Shown: piece by piece, positions 50,679 through 60,598 of the stretch
Layout: the number at the start of each line of letters is the position of its first letter
How positions within the stretch are numbered: the first letter of the stretch is position 1
Source: Leishmania martiniquensis
Taxonomy: Eukaryota > Euglenozoa > Kinetoplastea > Trypanosomatida > Trypanosomatidae
Assembly: GCF_017916325.1 (NCBI RefSeq)
Contig: NC_090144.1
Coordinates: 96,001-160,000 of the forward strand
Reading direction: 5' to 3'
DNA length: 64,000 nucleotides
Made by a program: the position numbers and the translations under genes
Notes under the pieces: model-generated
Seen by the model: the letters and a program-made list of their open reading frames with translations, nothing else
The model's database searches: none
What the model was told of the DNA's origin: nothing

Positions 50679-53341
50679 CAGAGAAGTCGGCACTGGTGGC
50701 AGAGGCTCAATGAACCGTCGATCCATGTACAGTAGTCTGTATCACCGCAGTACTGCATGTGTGGTGTACTGTGAGCGATCTCTCTGGAGAAGGAGAGAAG
50801 GGGAGAGGGGAGAGGGGAGGGGAGAACGCACCCTCCGGCCCACGCACCCCGCGTAGGCTCAGCCATGCTGCTTTTCTTTGTGTGTGTGTGTGTGTGTCGT
50901 GCCGCTCCCCTCCACCGTCCGGTGTGCAGCGGCGGCGTACGTTTTGGGTATACGGCGGGAGAGAGGCTCACGCGTGCCCCGCACAGAAACGTTTGATATC
51001 CATCTCTGCACGTCTATTGGTGTGCGTGTAGGTGTATGCTTGAGAGGGACAGGGAGCTGCGTGTCTGCGCCCGCACACAAAAAAGGCGCGCCGCGGACTC
51101 GCCGACTCCCCCGGCCTCCCCTTTTCCCTTGCCGTCCTCTGGTGTATTCTCTCGAGAGCGCAACAAAGCGTCGTAAGTGGCGGGTGCCGTTCCACAGACA
51201 CGCCGTTTGTGGAGCAGTGATCCTCCGCTGGCTCGGTTTGGGGGACACCGCGAGATTTTGGCTCCCGGTGTGGCTTGCTGATGCGCAGCACACGGGTGAG
51301 AGGAGGGGGGGCTTGTGACTCCCTGCGGCTGTGACACCTCTCGCATCGCTCCGCTTCTGCATCCGCTTCCGTTCTCCCTCTGTCAAGGCCGGAGCCGGGG
51401 CCATGGCGTAGGCGGAAGGGTGCATGAAGAGACCTATCACCTGCATCGTAAGTGGTTGCGCATCGTCGACGCAGGCAGTGGACACGTATTGAGCAGAGTC
51501 TCTTATCCGTGGGAAGAGTGGAACGTTCCGCGCACAGTTTTCCACCCTCCCTCGCGCCACCGTCGACTCCTGCGTCTCCGAGCAGAGGCTGCAGAATGTC
51601 TATCCGGCTCGGCGTCCGCGTATACCAGTGCAACAGCACGCTTGCAGCATGTGATGTGTAGATGGCCAATATTCGTCCCTCACCCCTCCCCTCTTCTCTA
51701 CCCGGACGCTGCGGCACTTCCTGCCCTTCTGGCAGGGGCTGTACCCAAACCTCACTGCATCCCTCCCTCACCACACGGGGGAAGAAGAGAGGGCGATTGA
51801 GAAGGGCGACGCATCACTCTCTGTTGCCCGATTTTGTTTCTCCTCCCCTCACCCTCCGACACCAACCACCACCATCAGCACCCCTCTCGGGAGCCGCTGG
51901 GCATCTTCTGTTCGGTCGCAGCGCTTCGTTTCCAGCAGCGGCTGAGTGCTTTGAAGCTACACCCACCTCAGTTTGAGGTGCCTCTCTCGCTCGCGCCCAC
52001 CCCCGCCTCACTTGCTTCCCACCTTCTCTTCCCTTTCGCTGGGCTGCCGTCGTCACACGCAGTCGAAGAAGAGGCAGATAAATACAGCAGAGAAGCTCAA
52101 GCCAAAGAAGCCGCGGCGACAGCAGACGAGGCGACTGCTTGTGTGTCCGAGAGAGACGAGAGAGAGGCGAGAGACGAGGCGATAGCAAAACGCCCTTTTC
52201 CGCCGCGCGCTCTCGCTGCCTTTCCGTTCCCATTTCTTCTCGACATTCCCCGCCCCCCCCCTTGGCAGCGAGCCTGAAGGTGCGTATGTATATCAAGCGA
52301 ACCGAACTTGTCCCCCCCTCCCCTCCCTTCCACTCCCCTTTGCTGTCGCCATCGCAGCATCCTTCCATCTCTGCTCCCTCTCTCTCCGTGCTGCGGCGGC
52401 TGCGGCTGCTCCCGTGTCATCTGCCTCACACTCCTATCATCGAGGGCGAAGCCGAGAAGCAAGAGTACAGCACGCACCGTCACCTTCCCTCACCCCCCAC
52501 ACACACACACAAGCACAGTCACCATCACTGACTGCTCTGCATCGCTATTCTCTGCAATTCGCACCCCCTCCCTCCCTCTCTCGCTCTCTCCATTTTGACC
52601 TCTCCACACAGTCAGCGGTGCTTTCGCCTCCTCCTCCTCCCCTTTCCCCCCAGCGCCTCTTGCCGGGGGGAGGGGCGTTGCTGCATGGCCTCTTTCCCAT
52701 TATTTTTCCCATTTCTTTTGCTCGGATAGCCACCGCACGCGCGCACGGGCTTCTCTGTGCCGCGTATCCCCGAGGAGGTCAGGCGCACCTCGCATTCTGC
52801 GCCACTCCTCCCCAGTGTGGCCGGCACAGTCGCGTGCTACGCAGCTTCCCCGGTGTAGGACTTGGTGTACTTGAAGCGATTCCGCGCATACTCACCCTCC
52901 GATTTTGCTTTTCTAATATCCTTTTGTTGTTGCTGTTGTGGCGTGCCTGCCATCATCATTTGGCGATCTCTTTATTCATTTATTTATATATATATATATA
53001 TATTTATTTATTTACTCGGCCCCTCTGACCCCGTAAGTTGTTGGCATCTCTCCCCTCTACCCCGGCGCCACTCTCTTCTTCTTTTTTCGTTTGTGTGTGT
53101 GTGTGTGTGTCTTCCCCTCCCTTCCACCTCTCCCCTTCCCCCCCCGCTCATCACATTGCCTGTCCGTGTGTCGGCTTGGTGCTGCTGCTCTGGTCGCCGC
53201 CGCCTTCGGTGCCGATTACTTCTCGTTTTTCACCCGCACTCCTCTCGCCCCAAGCCGGCACAAAGGGGCACAGCAGCCGCCCTCAATCAGACTCTCTACT
53301 CCTCTCTAGGCAACGGCACCACTGCTTGGTCACGCGTTACC
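50679..53341 (+). other. Long intergenic region with TA-rich run
   Basis: 2.7 kb without a convincing gene. A TTTATTTA/TA run occupies about 52975-53014, CT tracts occur throughout 52230-52700 and 53110-53150, a GT run lies at about 53092-53110, and a tract ending in an AG at 53308-53309 precedes the next gene. Minus-strand frames here are not supported. Confidence 0.5.
53285..53309 (+). promoter_or_regulatory. Spliced-leader trans-splice signal for the 1263-residue orphan
   Basis: A short CT tract (CTCTCTACTCCTCTCTAG) ends in an AG at 53308-53309; the first ATG after it, at 53342, is in frame. Confidence 0.55.
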
Positions 53342-56300
53342 ATGCACCTACGCAAATCACGCGGCTGCCGAACAATGGAGAGATCGCAGTACTCCTACCA
53401 CGAGAGCGGCAGGGCGTTCAGCGCCGCGCATGCGGCCAGCCTGCCACCGCAGCGGCACGAGGCGCCCGGGGTTTCATCCCCTTCGCCAACACATCTTCAG
53501 CCGGCGGAGGGGGATGCCACAGAGAACTCCGCCGTATGGGGTCAAGAGGGCTTTCAACGTCTCAGCGGCGGCAGTAGCCAGTTGCCAGTTGCCTCGCAGG
53601 CGCAGTCGCGGCAGCCGCCGGTTGCTCTGACCCCCCCGACGAGTCGCTTGAACGGGCACGGTCCCATGCGCAACCCGCGGCTTTGCACCGAGGAGCGCGT
53701 CGGACCTGCGGCTGTGCGCGAAGCGTTTGGGGCTGACTGCACGCCTGCCTACCCGGGCGCGCTTCCCACATCTGGCGCTGTCACCTTGCCTACGCCTACC
53801 TTGCCGCTCGACTCGGTGCCGCAGGAGCACCGGCTGTCGTGCGTAAACATCAACGGCATCCCCGGTGACAGCTTTGGGCAGCCTTGCCCCCTCGCCCCAC
53901 CCACAGTCGAGCCGCCCAATCCCTCACGCCTGACGCCACCGCCACCGCCACCGTCTGCGGCTGAGGCAGTCAGTGAAGGCTCTCCGCCCGCGTCGTCTGG
54001 CGCTTGCACAGAGATGCTGTCGCCGCAGCGGAGCCGCCTCACGCACATACACGCCTCATCGAGAGGGCCAGTTTTCGTCGCGGCCGGCACGGGTGCCCGC
54101 GCACCCGCTGGTTGTCAGTACAGCCGGACGCATAGCGATGGCAGCACTCCAGGGTGGGCCGTCGGCTTCAACGGAGCCATGGATGTGAACGCAGAGGCGG
54201 TAGTACCCACGCAACCTCCCCCGCAGCTGCGGCCGGCGGAAGTAGCCCAGCCCACTTCCGTCGAGCGTGTCGTCTCCACGACGGCGGCAGAAGCGGCAAT
54301 GAGGACAGGCACACCTTCAACTGCCCGGAAGTGGGCCCGCTCGCAGAGCAGCATGAACTCCGCCACCATCATCTCAGGCGGTCCTCTCAAGCTGGCGGAG
54401 CAGATTTTGATAGAGGGAAGCATGGAAGGAAGCGACAGCCCCAACCGAAGCTTTGTCGAGTCATCGTCACCCACGCTGGAGGGTGAACTGGTCCCCGAAG
54501 TCGCGGAGGCATGCCACGCATTCCTTCACCACCTGCCCGAACGGTGGGCCCGCTCCGTTATTCGTGCGGTAACGCTCCAGACAGCCACCCTGCAAGTACC
54601 GCAGCGTCTCCTGCGCGCGCCCATCATCTTTGAAGCCTACGCAGAGTTGAAGGGAGAGGTGGTGGCTACGGCTGCCGGCGCTGCTAGGTCCACGGCAAGC
54701 AGCCTCGATCGATTGAGGAGGAGTTGCTCCGCCTCCGCTTTACCGCCTCAGCCCTGCTCTCCCGCGGTGGGCCATCCGTCGCTGTCACTGCTGCAGGGCG
54801 TGGACCTGCAGCGGTTGCTGACAGTGGCGCCGGCACTGCTGCGCTATCGCTTTCAAAGCGCGCGTACAGCCAAGGTTGGCGAGCTGCGCGCCGGGTTCCG
54901 CGCCAATGCGCAGACGGCGGCTCGTACTGAGGCATCCATCAACCGATATGCATACGTGCCACACGTTCAGCGCGACGTGCACTTTGGTGCGATGGTGGCG
55001 CAAGGTGTCATACGTATGATGTCGCCGGGGCCGCGGCTTCTAGGCTTGGCCAAGGGCAGCGGCTACTGCCCTTTCCGCAGCTGCGGCGACGGGGATCAGT
55101 ACAGCACGCCCCTGCGGTTGCCGCCGGTGTCGACCGCCAATACGTCGTTGGCTGTCCCAGCCCCAACAGTCACTTACTCCACTGTATCCTTCGAGGGGCT
55201 CCCCTCGATATTCCTGAAGGACCGTTATGATGTCTCTCACTCCGAGAGCGTCGCCACCCGCCTCGGTAGCGCTGCGCAAGGCGGTGCGGGCGGCAGTCAC
55301 AACTTCCGCAACAGCAGTCACCGTCGACGTCACATCAGCCCCTTCTTCGAGCGCGAGTTCGTAGCGATCCTCGCAAGTGGGCAGGAGGACGCGGCTTTCT
55401 ATGCCACGACGATGGCGCCAGAATTTATGGTCGGCCTTCCGTCCTTCCTCAAGCACCCGGAGCGGGCGATACCGCTCAGCATTGCCGCCTCGCTCCACCA
55501 CTTGTACACTGCTGTCTCCGTAGAGGTGTTCCTGCGCGCGTACGCCGCGATGGCTGTCAAGCACGCAACGGAAACGAGCAGCAGCGGTAAGGGCGCCGGC
55601 CCGGCCGCAGCGAGAGCAGCAGGCAGCCAACGAATGAATACGTCGTCGCCGTTGCGGCTGGCCACTGCCATTCCGCTGGGCGAGAGCGGCGACGGGGCAA
55701 CCGCCTCACTCGCCGGCGCCTCAGACGCTCATTCCTCGGCAGCTACGCCGCTGCCGCCGCGCGGGCCGGCGCTCGAACTCGGCATGGCGTACGTGCGCAA
55801 CACAATTATCTGCAGCGCCAGCACGCCCGGCATGGAGTCGTACATCGTTTTTCTACACCAAATCGTCTATCCCAAGTCGCAGGGCGGTGACAGCAGCAGC
55901 AACCACAGCACAAACGGGCGGCATGGTGCCGCATCAGCACCGCCGTCGCCACCACCACTGCCGTGCCGTGCAGTGCTGCAGCTATCCGAAGAGGCGAAGG
56001 GGAGCATGGCACCGCCTGCGATGCCGTCGTCTGCAACAGTGGGCGACCGCGCAAGTAGCCCTGGTACTTTCGACCTACCGACCATCAAGCACGCAGCGGT
56101 GGAGCTGACACAGCTGGTCGCGTGGGTGCAGGATGAGCGCTCGCATGACCCGAGGCATGGGCAGCCGTTCCTGTGCAACCTTACCTTTGTCCCGACGTAC
56201 ATTTCAGCTATTGCGGCGCCGACGCCGAGAAGCCTTTGCCAGCCGCTTCCGACTGTGGAGCCGGAGGACGCGAATGTCTTTCCCTGTGCCGTCGTGTTGG

Positions 56301-57133
56301 CCACACTGGACATGTGGAAGGCGCTGCCGCCCCCGGAGGTGTCGGACCTCCTGCGCGTCTGCTTCCTTCTCGACCGGCATGCGCAGCGGGTCATGGAGCT
56401 CGAGTCGCCCGACGAGGCCACGGAGGAGATGATGAACGCGGCGGCTGCCCAGGCCTCCACCGTGGAGGTTAGCAGGTCGGGCAGCAGCGGCCCACACGGG
56501 GCCGCCATAACCGCAATCCCCTTTCCCAACCCGCGGCTGAGAGAGCACGTCGCCACCGCCGTGGCGGCGGAGGTGCGCTCCTACCTCGAGGGGATCCCCA
56601 TCTTTGATCAGGGCAACGTGCCGCAGCATGCGCAACAGCAACGGCAGCAGCGTCTTCATGGATTCTTTATAGCCCGTCTGCGCTACTACGAAGACCTGAA
56701 TGAGCGCCACAGCAAGACCGAGGAAGAATTGCAGCGCAAAGTACTGCAGCGGATGGCGCGCGAGCGTGCAAGCCCGACAGCGCCGTCGCCACAACCGGCA
56801 CGCACCTCAGCAAGCCCATCACAGCCCTCGACGCCGCCACCGCCCACCTGCGACGTGTACAAGGTGGCAACCAAGTCCATATGCGACGCGCTTGCCGCAG
56901 TGCTGGCAGTTGAGGCGGCCGTGAGCAGCCGCTGCAATAGCCATGGCCGCGCTAGGGCCGTGGCAGCACAGGGCCCTTTGTGGATGCGCACAGCATCGCA
57001 GCAGTCGTACAGCTCCTTCGCCGACACTCCCGATACTTCGAGCTGTGGTGACGATATTGCTGCAGCTGCAGCGGCGACCACCGCATCTATCGTAGTGCTT
57101 CTCGTCCCCCAGCGCGATGTAAGACGTTGCTAA
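53342..57133 (+). CDS. Large orphan protein, function unknown
   Basis: 1263 residues. The first ~380 are Pro/Ser/Ala/Thr-rich disorder. From about 383 the composition changes: EVAEACHAFLHHLPERWARSVIR begins a structured region reaching ~590 (RYRFQSARTAKVGELRAGFRANAQ), and another at about 660-750 (FFEREFVAILASGQEDAAFYATTMAPEF). A third spans about 930-1100, including FVPTYISAIAA and LDMWKALPPPEVSDLLRVCFLLDRHAQRVMELE. A charged helix (YYEDLNERHSKTEEELQRKVLQRM) is near 1120. I recognise no family. No transmembrane segment or signal peptide is clear. The structured blocks separated by simple-sequence linkers look like conserved domains embedded in Leishmania-style padding. The start is fixed by the AG at 53309; the ATG at 53375 is an alternative, and the open frame upstream begins with TTG. 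Confidence 0.72.
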   Translation: MHLRKSRGCRTMERSQYSYHESGRAFSAAHAASLPPQRHEAPGVSSPSPTHLQPAEGDATENSAVWGQEGFQRLSGGSSQLPVASQAQSRQPPVALTPPTSRLNGHGPMRNPRLCTEERVGPAAVREAFGADCTPAYPGALPTSGAVTLPTPTLPLDSVPQEHRLSCVNINGIPGDSFGQPCPLAPPTVEPPNPSRLTPPPPPPSAAEAVSEGSPPASSGACTEMLSPQRSRLTHIHASSRGPVFVAAGTGARAPAGCQYSRTHSDGSTPGWAVGFNGAMDVNAEAVVPTQPPPQLRPAEVAQPTSVERVVSTTAAEAAMRTGTPSTARKWARSQSSMNSATIISGGPLKLAEQILIEGSMEGSDSPNRSFVESSSPTLEGELVPEVAEACHAFLHHLPERWARSVIRAVTLQTATLQVPQRLLRAPIIFEAYAELKGEVVATAAGAARSTASSLDRLRRSCSASALPPQPCSPAVGHPSLSLLQGVDLQRLLTVAPALLRYRFQSARTAKVGELRAGFRANAQTAARTEASINRYAYVPHVQRDVHFGAMVAQGVIRMMSPGPRLLGLAKGSGYCPFRSCGDGDQYSTPLRLPPVSTANTSLAVPAPTVTYSTVSFEGLPSIFLKDRYDVSHSESVATRLGSAAQGGAGGSHNFRNSSHRRRHISPFFEREFVAILASGQEDAAFYATTMAPEFMVGLPSFLKHPERAIPLSIAASLHHLYTAVSVEVFLRAYAAMAVKHATETSSSGKGAGPAAARAAGSQRMNTSSPLRLATAIPLGESGDGATASLAGASDAHSSAATPLPPRGPALELGMAYVRNTIICSASTPGMESYIVFLHQIVYPKSQGGDSSSNHSTNGRHGAASAPPSPPPLPCRAVLQLSEEAKGSMAPPAMPSSATVGDRASSPGTFDLPTIKHAAVELTQLVAWVQDERSHDPRHGQPFLCNLTFVPTYISAIAAPTPRSLCQPLPTVEPEDANVFPCAVVLATLDMWKALPPPEVSDLLRVCFLLDRHAQRVMELESPDEATEEMMNAAAAQASTVEVSRSGSSGPHGAAITAIPFPNPRLREHVATAVAAEVRSYLEGIPIFDQGNVPQHAQQQRQQRLHGFFIARLRYYEDLNERHSKTEEELQRKVLQRMARERASPTAPSPQPARTSASPSQPSTPPPPTCDVYKVATKSICDALAAVLAVEAAVSSRCNSHGRARAVAAQGPLWMRTASQQSYSSFADTPDTSSCGDDIAAAAAATTASIVVLLVPQRDVRRC

Positions 57134-58029
57134 GAGCAGAGGGCACAGGTGCTCGGCATACGCGCGCATGCATGGATGAAGAGTAAGGCTCCGCCTCGTA
57201 GGGAGCTGCCTGGCCTTGGCTGGTGTAGGAGGGGGATGCCTATGTCTAAGGTGGATGTACGATTGGGCGTGGACGCCCTATCGGTGCATCATTCGCTAAG
57301 TGCATCGCTCCCCTCCTTCGAGCAAGACGTGGAAAAAAGGTTCTGATGAGCTCTCGATGGGATTTCATGTCACAGCGTGCAGCTCTCGTCTTGAGTGGTG
57401 CCACCATTGGGGTGTGCACGCACATATAGCGGTGCGTCGCGGTGGATACAATGCTGGGAGACAGGGGGGTCGCCGGCCTCCAAGAAAAGACGTTTACCAT
57501 CGCCTCCTCCTTCCCCCCCCCACTCTCCCCAACTGGAGAAAGTGGGGGGGGGGGGCAGGAAGGATGAGGGGGGAGGCCCAAGACTCCTCCAGACGCGGCC
57601 CAGCCGAGTTCCCGCCCACCGCCACCGATCACTGGCCGCACGTCATGACTGCATTCGTCTCTCTCTTTCTTTCTCCTCGGCTTATCCTCGCCTGGACCCT
57701 CTCCTAACGGCGGCACGCCTGCGGCTGGCGCCCTCCCCCTCGAAGGAGAGCGCTTCACAGGCACCGTCTTCTCACGCTCCCCTTCTCGGCGAGGGAGGCA
57801 ACGAAGGGAAGGGGAATAGAAACCGGCACGTAACGTGAGCACCACGAGTGAAGCGACGAGGGCATCGTATTGGCAGGCAAATTCTGTTGGCCCCACACAC
57901 AAAAAAAAAACGAAGACACTCGCTGCAGCCTTGCCGCTGTAGGACACACGAACTGACCGAAGAACGCGTGAAGTGGGGAAGGGGGGGCAGAGAGGAGTCT
58001 CGCGCAGTGGAAACAAAAGGAGCCCCAGC
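57134..58029 (+). other. Intergenic region before the twin-CX9C gene
   Basis: No gene supported. A pyrimidine tract at 57506-57530 precedes a run of twelve G at about 57544-57555. No unambiguous acceptor was chosen for the next gene. Confidence 0.5.
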
Positions 58030-58293
58030 ATGGAGGGCAACTTTTACGTTTCAGACGTGGTCATTGACCGCGAGCTGAAGTCCAAGTACGGCATGGCGTA
58101 TGCCAAGTGCCCCAACGAGACGAAGCGTTACGGGCAGTGCGTCGAAGCCGGTCAGATCAACCGAAACCTGCAGCGCGATAGTTGCGCCAAGGAACGCCAT
58201 GCACTCCGCGCGTGCGTCTCGAGGCACCTTCGCGATTGCGCTGCTGGCAGCACGGCTTCGTCTGCCGCTCACATTGGGGAACAGAATCAGTGA
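58030..58293 (+). CDS. Twin-CX9C mitochondrial protein, NDUFAF8-like
   Basis: 87 residues. Two CX9C motifs are exact: C27-x9-C37 and C52-x9-C62, with 14 residues between them; a fifth Cys is C70. This is the CHCH fold of proteins oxidised by Mia40/Erv1 in the mitochondrial intermembrane space. Order and spacing around YGQCVEAG, CAKERHALRAC and the trailing Cys resemble NDUFAF8, the small complex I assembly factor that pairs with NDUFAF5. Other small CX9C proteins (CMC, COX assembly factors) remain possible. The ATG at 58030 gives the compact start; the open frame upstream starts with GTG at 57973. No presequence is visible, as usual for this family. Confidence 0.78.
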   Translation: MEGNFYVSDVVIDRELKSKYGMAYAKCPNETKRYGQCVEAGQINRNLQRDSCAKERHALRACVSRHLRDCAAGSTASSAAHIGEQNQ

Positions 58294-59299
58294 TGAAGCG
58301 GTAGCGAAACGGCGTAGAGCGCCAACGCCAAGACAAGCACGTGGGAATGCGGCATCCCCACGTGCCTGTGTCGGCTACGGCGGTGGGCGAAAGTGACCTT
58401 TCATGGGCAACCGGGAAGGAAGGCGGGAGGGCGTCGTATGCATCTGTTCGTACAGGGGTCTATGGGGGTGTGTCGTCGATTGAGGCGGCCCGGTGACCGC
58501 ATCGTCCCGTCAGTTTCTCCCAACGAGGAAAGAAGTCTGCAGAGCGCCTGTGGGAAAAAATGTTTTCGCCTGGAAGCGCGCTAAGCAGGGCAGAGCACGT
58601 GCGGTGTGGAGATGCACACTACCGTCACGGCGCGCTGTCGTGCATCGCCCCGGGCGCGAGAAAATACAACCGAAATGTTGCGGCCGTCTTCCCTCTTCGA
58701 GCGATGGGGAGGAGGACGGGCGACTCGGGCGCGTTGCCTCCCGTACCTGCGTTCTATCTCATCTTTCTCTCATTGCTGCAGTGGCGTAAAGGTGGGCGTT
58801 GGTCCGTCACTTCAAGCCTTGACGCAGTCCCCTTCTCCCCTTCCCATCTACTTCTATCGCCCTGTGTGTGTGTGCGTAAGCTTGTTTCCTCGTGCGTGCG
58901 TAGCAACGGCATGTACAAGCCATCTTATATACCAGAAGAGAGCTCGTGCCGCCATCAACATCAGAGAGGCAGCGAGTAGTTGAGAGGTAGGTCTAGGGGT
59001 TGTGCGCCCGGGTGCCCGCATGGTTCTACCGCACCCACCACCACCTTTCTTCGAGGGGAGTGCCCCCGTTCTTTTCCCCCAGGCTCGATAGGCCTGCGGC
59101 GGTGCCTCCCGGCACATTATTCGAGGTGAGCTTCATGGCGTGTCGCCCCCCTCTTAGCTGCAACGGCCTCCTTTCTGCCCGCAGCTGCTCCTCTACTCTC
59201 TGCAGGACGTCAGCCATATCACGTAGCCTTATTTGTGCTCCAGGACGGTCATGTGCAAGCGTCATCTCCGTCTCCCTATGGAGTCTTCAGCGGCGCACG
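58294..59299 (+). other. Intergenic region with a possible uORF
   Basis: No gene supported. CT tracts at 58760-58780 and 58830-58860, and 59173-59204 with AGs at 59180-59181 and 59203-59204. If those are used, an out-of-frame ATG at 59251 opens a 27-codon uORF ending at 59334, overlapping the next start. An AG at 59288-59289 would avoid it. Confidence 0.5.
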
Positions 59300-59995
59300 A
59301 TGGTGTACTCGACCTTCGACGCCATGTGTCGTAAGAAGTCCGCCGGCCGTAGCCGCGTCGATGTAGGCACAAGGGCGACAGACGCGCGCCCTCTGCGTGC
59401 TGGCGCGTCCTCGTCGACCTCCACGCGCCCGCTGCAGTCTTCCGCGGAGCGCCGGAAGGAAGCGAAGATGACTTTCCCCAAGACACTAAAAAGCGGCCGC
59501 CCGGCGCAGCAGAACACTATCTCACAGCAGCTCTTCTACGCGAAATCAGCCAACGCGGCAGATATGGCGCGCCAGCAACAAATGGACCGCGAGTACACGC
59601 AGCAGATGCGTGAGCTGCAAGCCAAAAGAGGCGCAGCTGATCGCCGCTTCTTTCAGCGCATGACAGACTACCGCGACATTCAGGATGGCGACCCGTACGC
59701 GTCCGTCTTTGGGGAATCCGGTGGGACGCAGCGGCTGCGCACCGCCGCGTGGCAGCGGCAGTTCGAGAAGGAGAACGAAAGCGTCGAGCTGCCGTACGAG
59801 CGCACCAATGTGCTCGCGCGTCTCGCGCCGAACTGGTTCGTGCGGTACTTTGTGGATCTGCGCGACAGCGGCGGGGCGGACCACCTGTATTTCCTGTGGG
59901 TGTGTGCCTTTTCCTCCGTGTCGCTGCTGTGGCTTGTTGGCTACCTCTTCTACACCGCGCCTAGCAGGGCACGGCCGACAAGCGAGATTCGCTAA
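59300..59995 (+). CDS. Small protein with one C-terminal transmembrane segment
   Basis: 231 residues. A basic Ser/Arg-rich N-terminus (about 1-55) is followed by a Gln/Arg-rich, probably helical middle: LFYAKSANAADMARQQQMDREYTQQMRELQAKRG. A single transmembrane helix lies at about 195-219 (LYFLWVCAFSSVSLLWLVGYLFYT), close to the C-terminus and flanked by NWFVRYFVDLRD upstream and RARPTSEIR after it. The layout fits a tail-anchored or mitochondrial inner-membrane small subunit. I recognise no family. ATG 59300 is chosen as the first in-frame ATG after the AG at 59289; ATG 59135 (upstream, in frame) and ATG 59468 (MTFPKT) are alternatives. Confidence 0.65.
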   Translation: MVYSTFDAMCRKKSAGRSRVDVGTRATDARPLRAGASSSTSTRPLQSSAERRKEAKMTFPKTLKSGRPAQQNTISQQLFYAKSANAADMARQQQMDREYTQQMRELQAKRGAADRRFFQRMTDYRDIQDGDPYASVFGESGGTQRLRTAAWQRQFEKENESVELPYERTNVLARLAPNWFVRYFVDLRDSGGADHLYFLWVCAFSSVSLLWLVGYLFYTAPSRARPTSEIR

Positions 59996-60598
59996 GGACG
60001 CCCGCGAGCGCTGTGTCAGGAGCTTTGGCGTATCGTACGGAAGACAGTTATCCGCCGTGGTCTCATGTCGGGAGGGGGAGGCAGGGGGCAAGCGCGTAGG
60101 CGCAGCCGTGCAGTAAAACGGCGTGTCGCCATCTCACAAGCCATCGACGACACCATGTGACGCTCTCGTACGCGGCGGAGACTCGGACAGGAGCGGGGAA
60201 AGAGGGGAAGGGGGTGGGGAGACACCGCACATGCCTCGCGGCTTCTGATGTCCGCGGCCACCACCACCACCTCCCCACGCCGCTCCCGCACCGCTTCCCC
60301 CACCAGCAACGCGACCGCAGAGAGGTGGAGGTGATTTTTCGGAGGGAGGAGCGAAAGAAAGAGCCCTCTCCCCCTCAAGCAAAGAAAAAAAGGGGGGCAC
60401 GCATGACAGAAGACGGAGGCGTGAGGGACGCGTGGGTGGCCTCTTCCGAGACATGCAGCGGGCTGCGAGCAAAATTTATTCTTCCTGTTGAACTGTCGAC
60501 CCTTCCCTCCCCCGCTCTTACCGCACAAGCACGCACCATCATCTACGGCTGTCATCTCTCTTCTCACTTCTCGCTAGTTATCACCTAATATTTCTGTC
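59996..60598 (+). other. Intergenic region before the coiled-coil gene
   Basis: No gene supported. CT tracts at 60497-60530 and 60552-60575, with AGs at 60528-60529 and 60576-60577, are acceptor candidates 22 bases or more before the ATG at 60599. Confidence 0.5.

Noticed and set aside
50968..51774. 268-residue minus-strand frame
   Set aside because: No domain, antisense to the polycistron, overlapping other frames.
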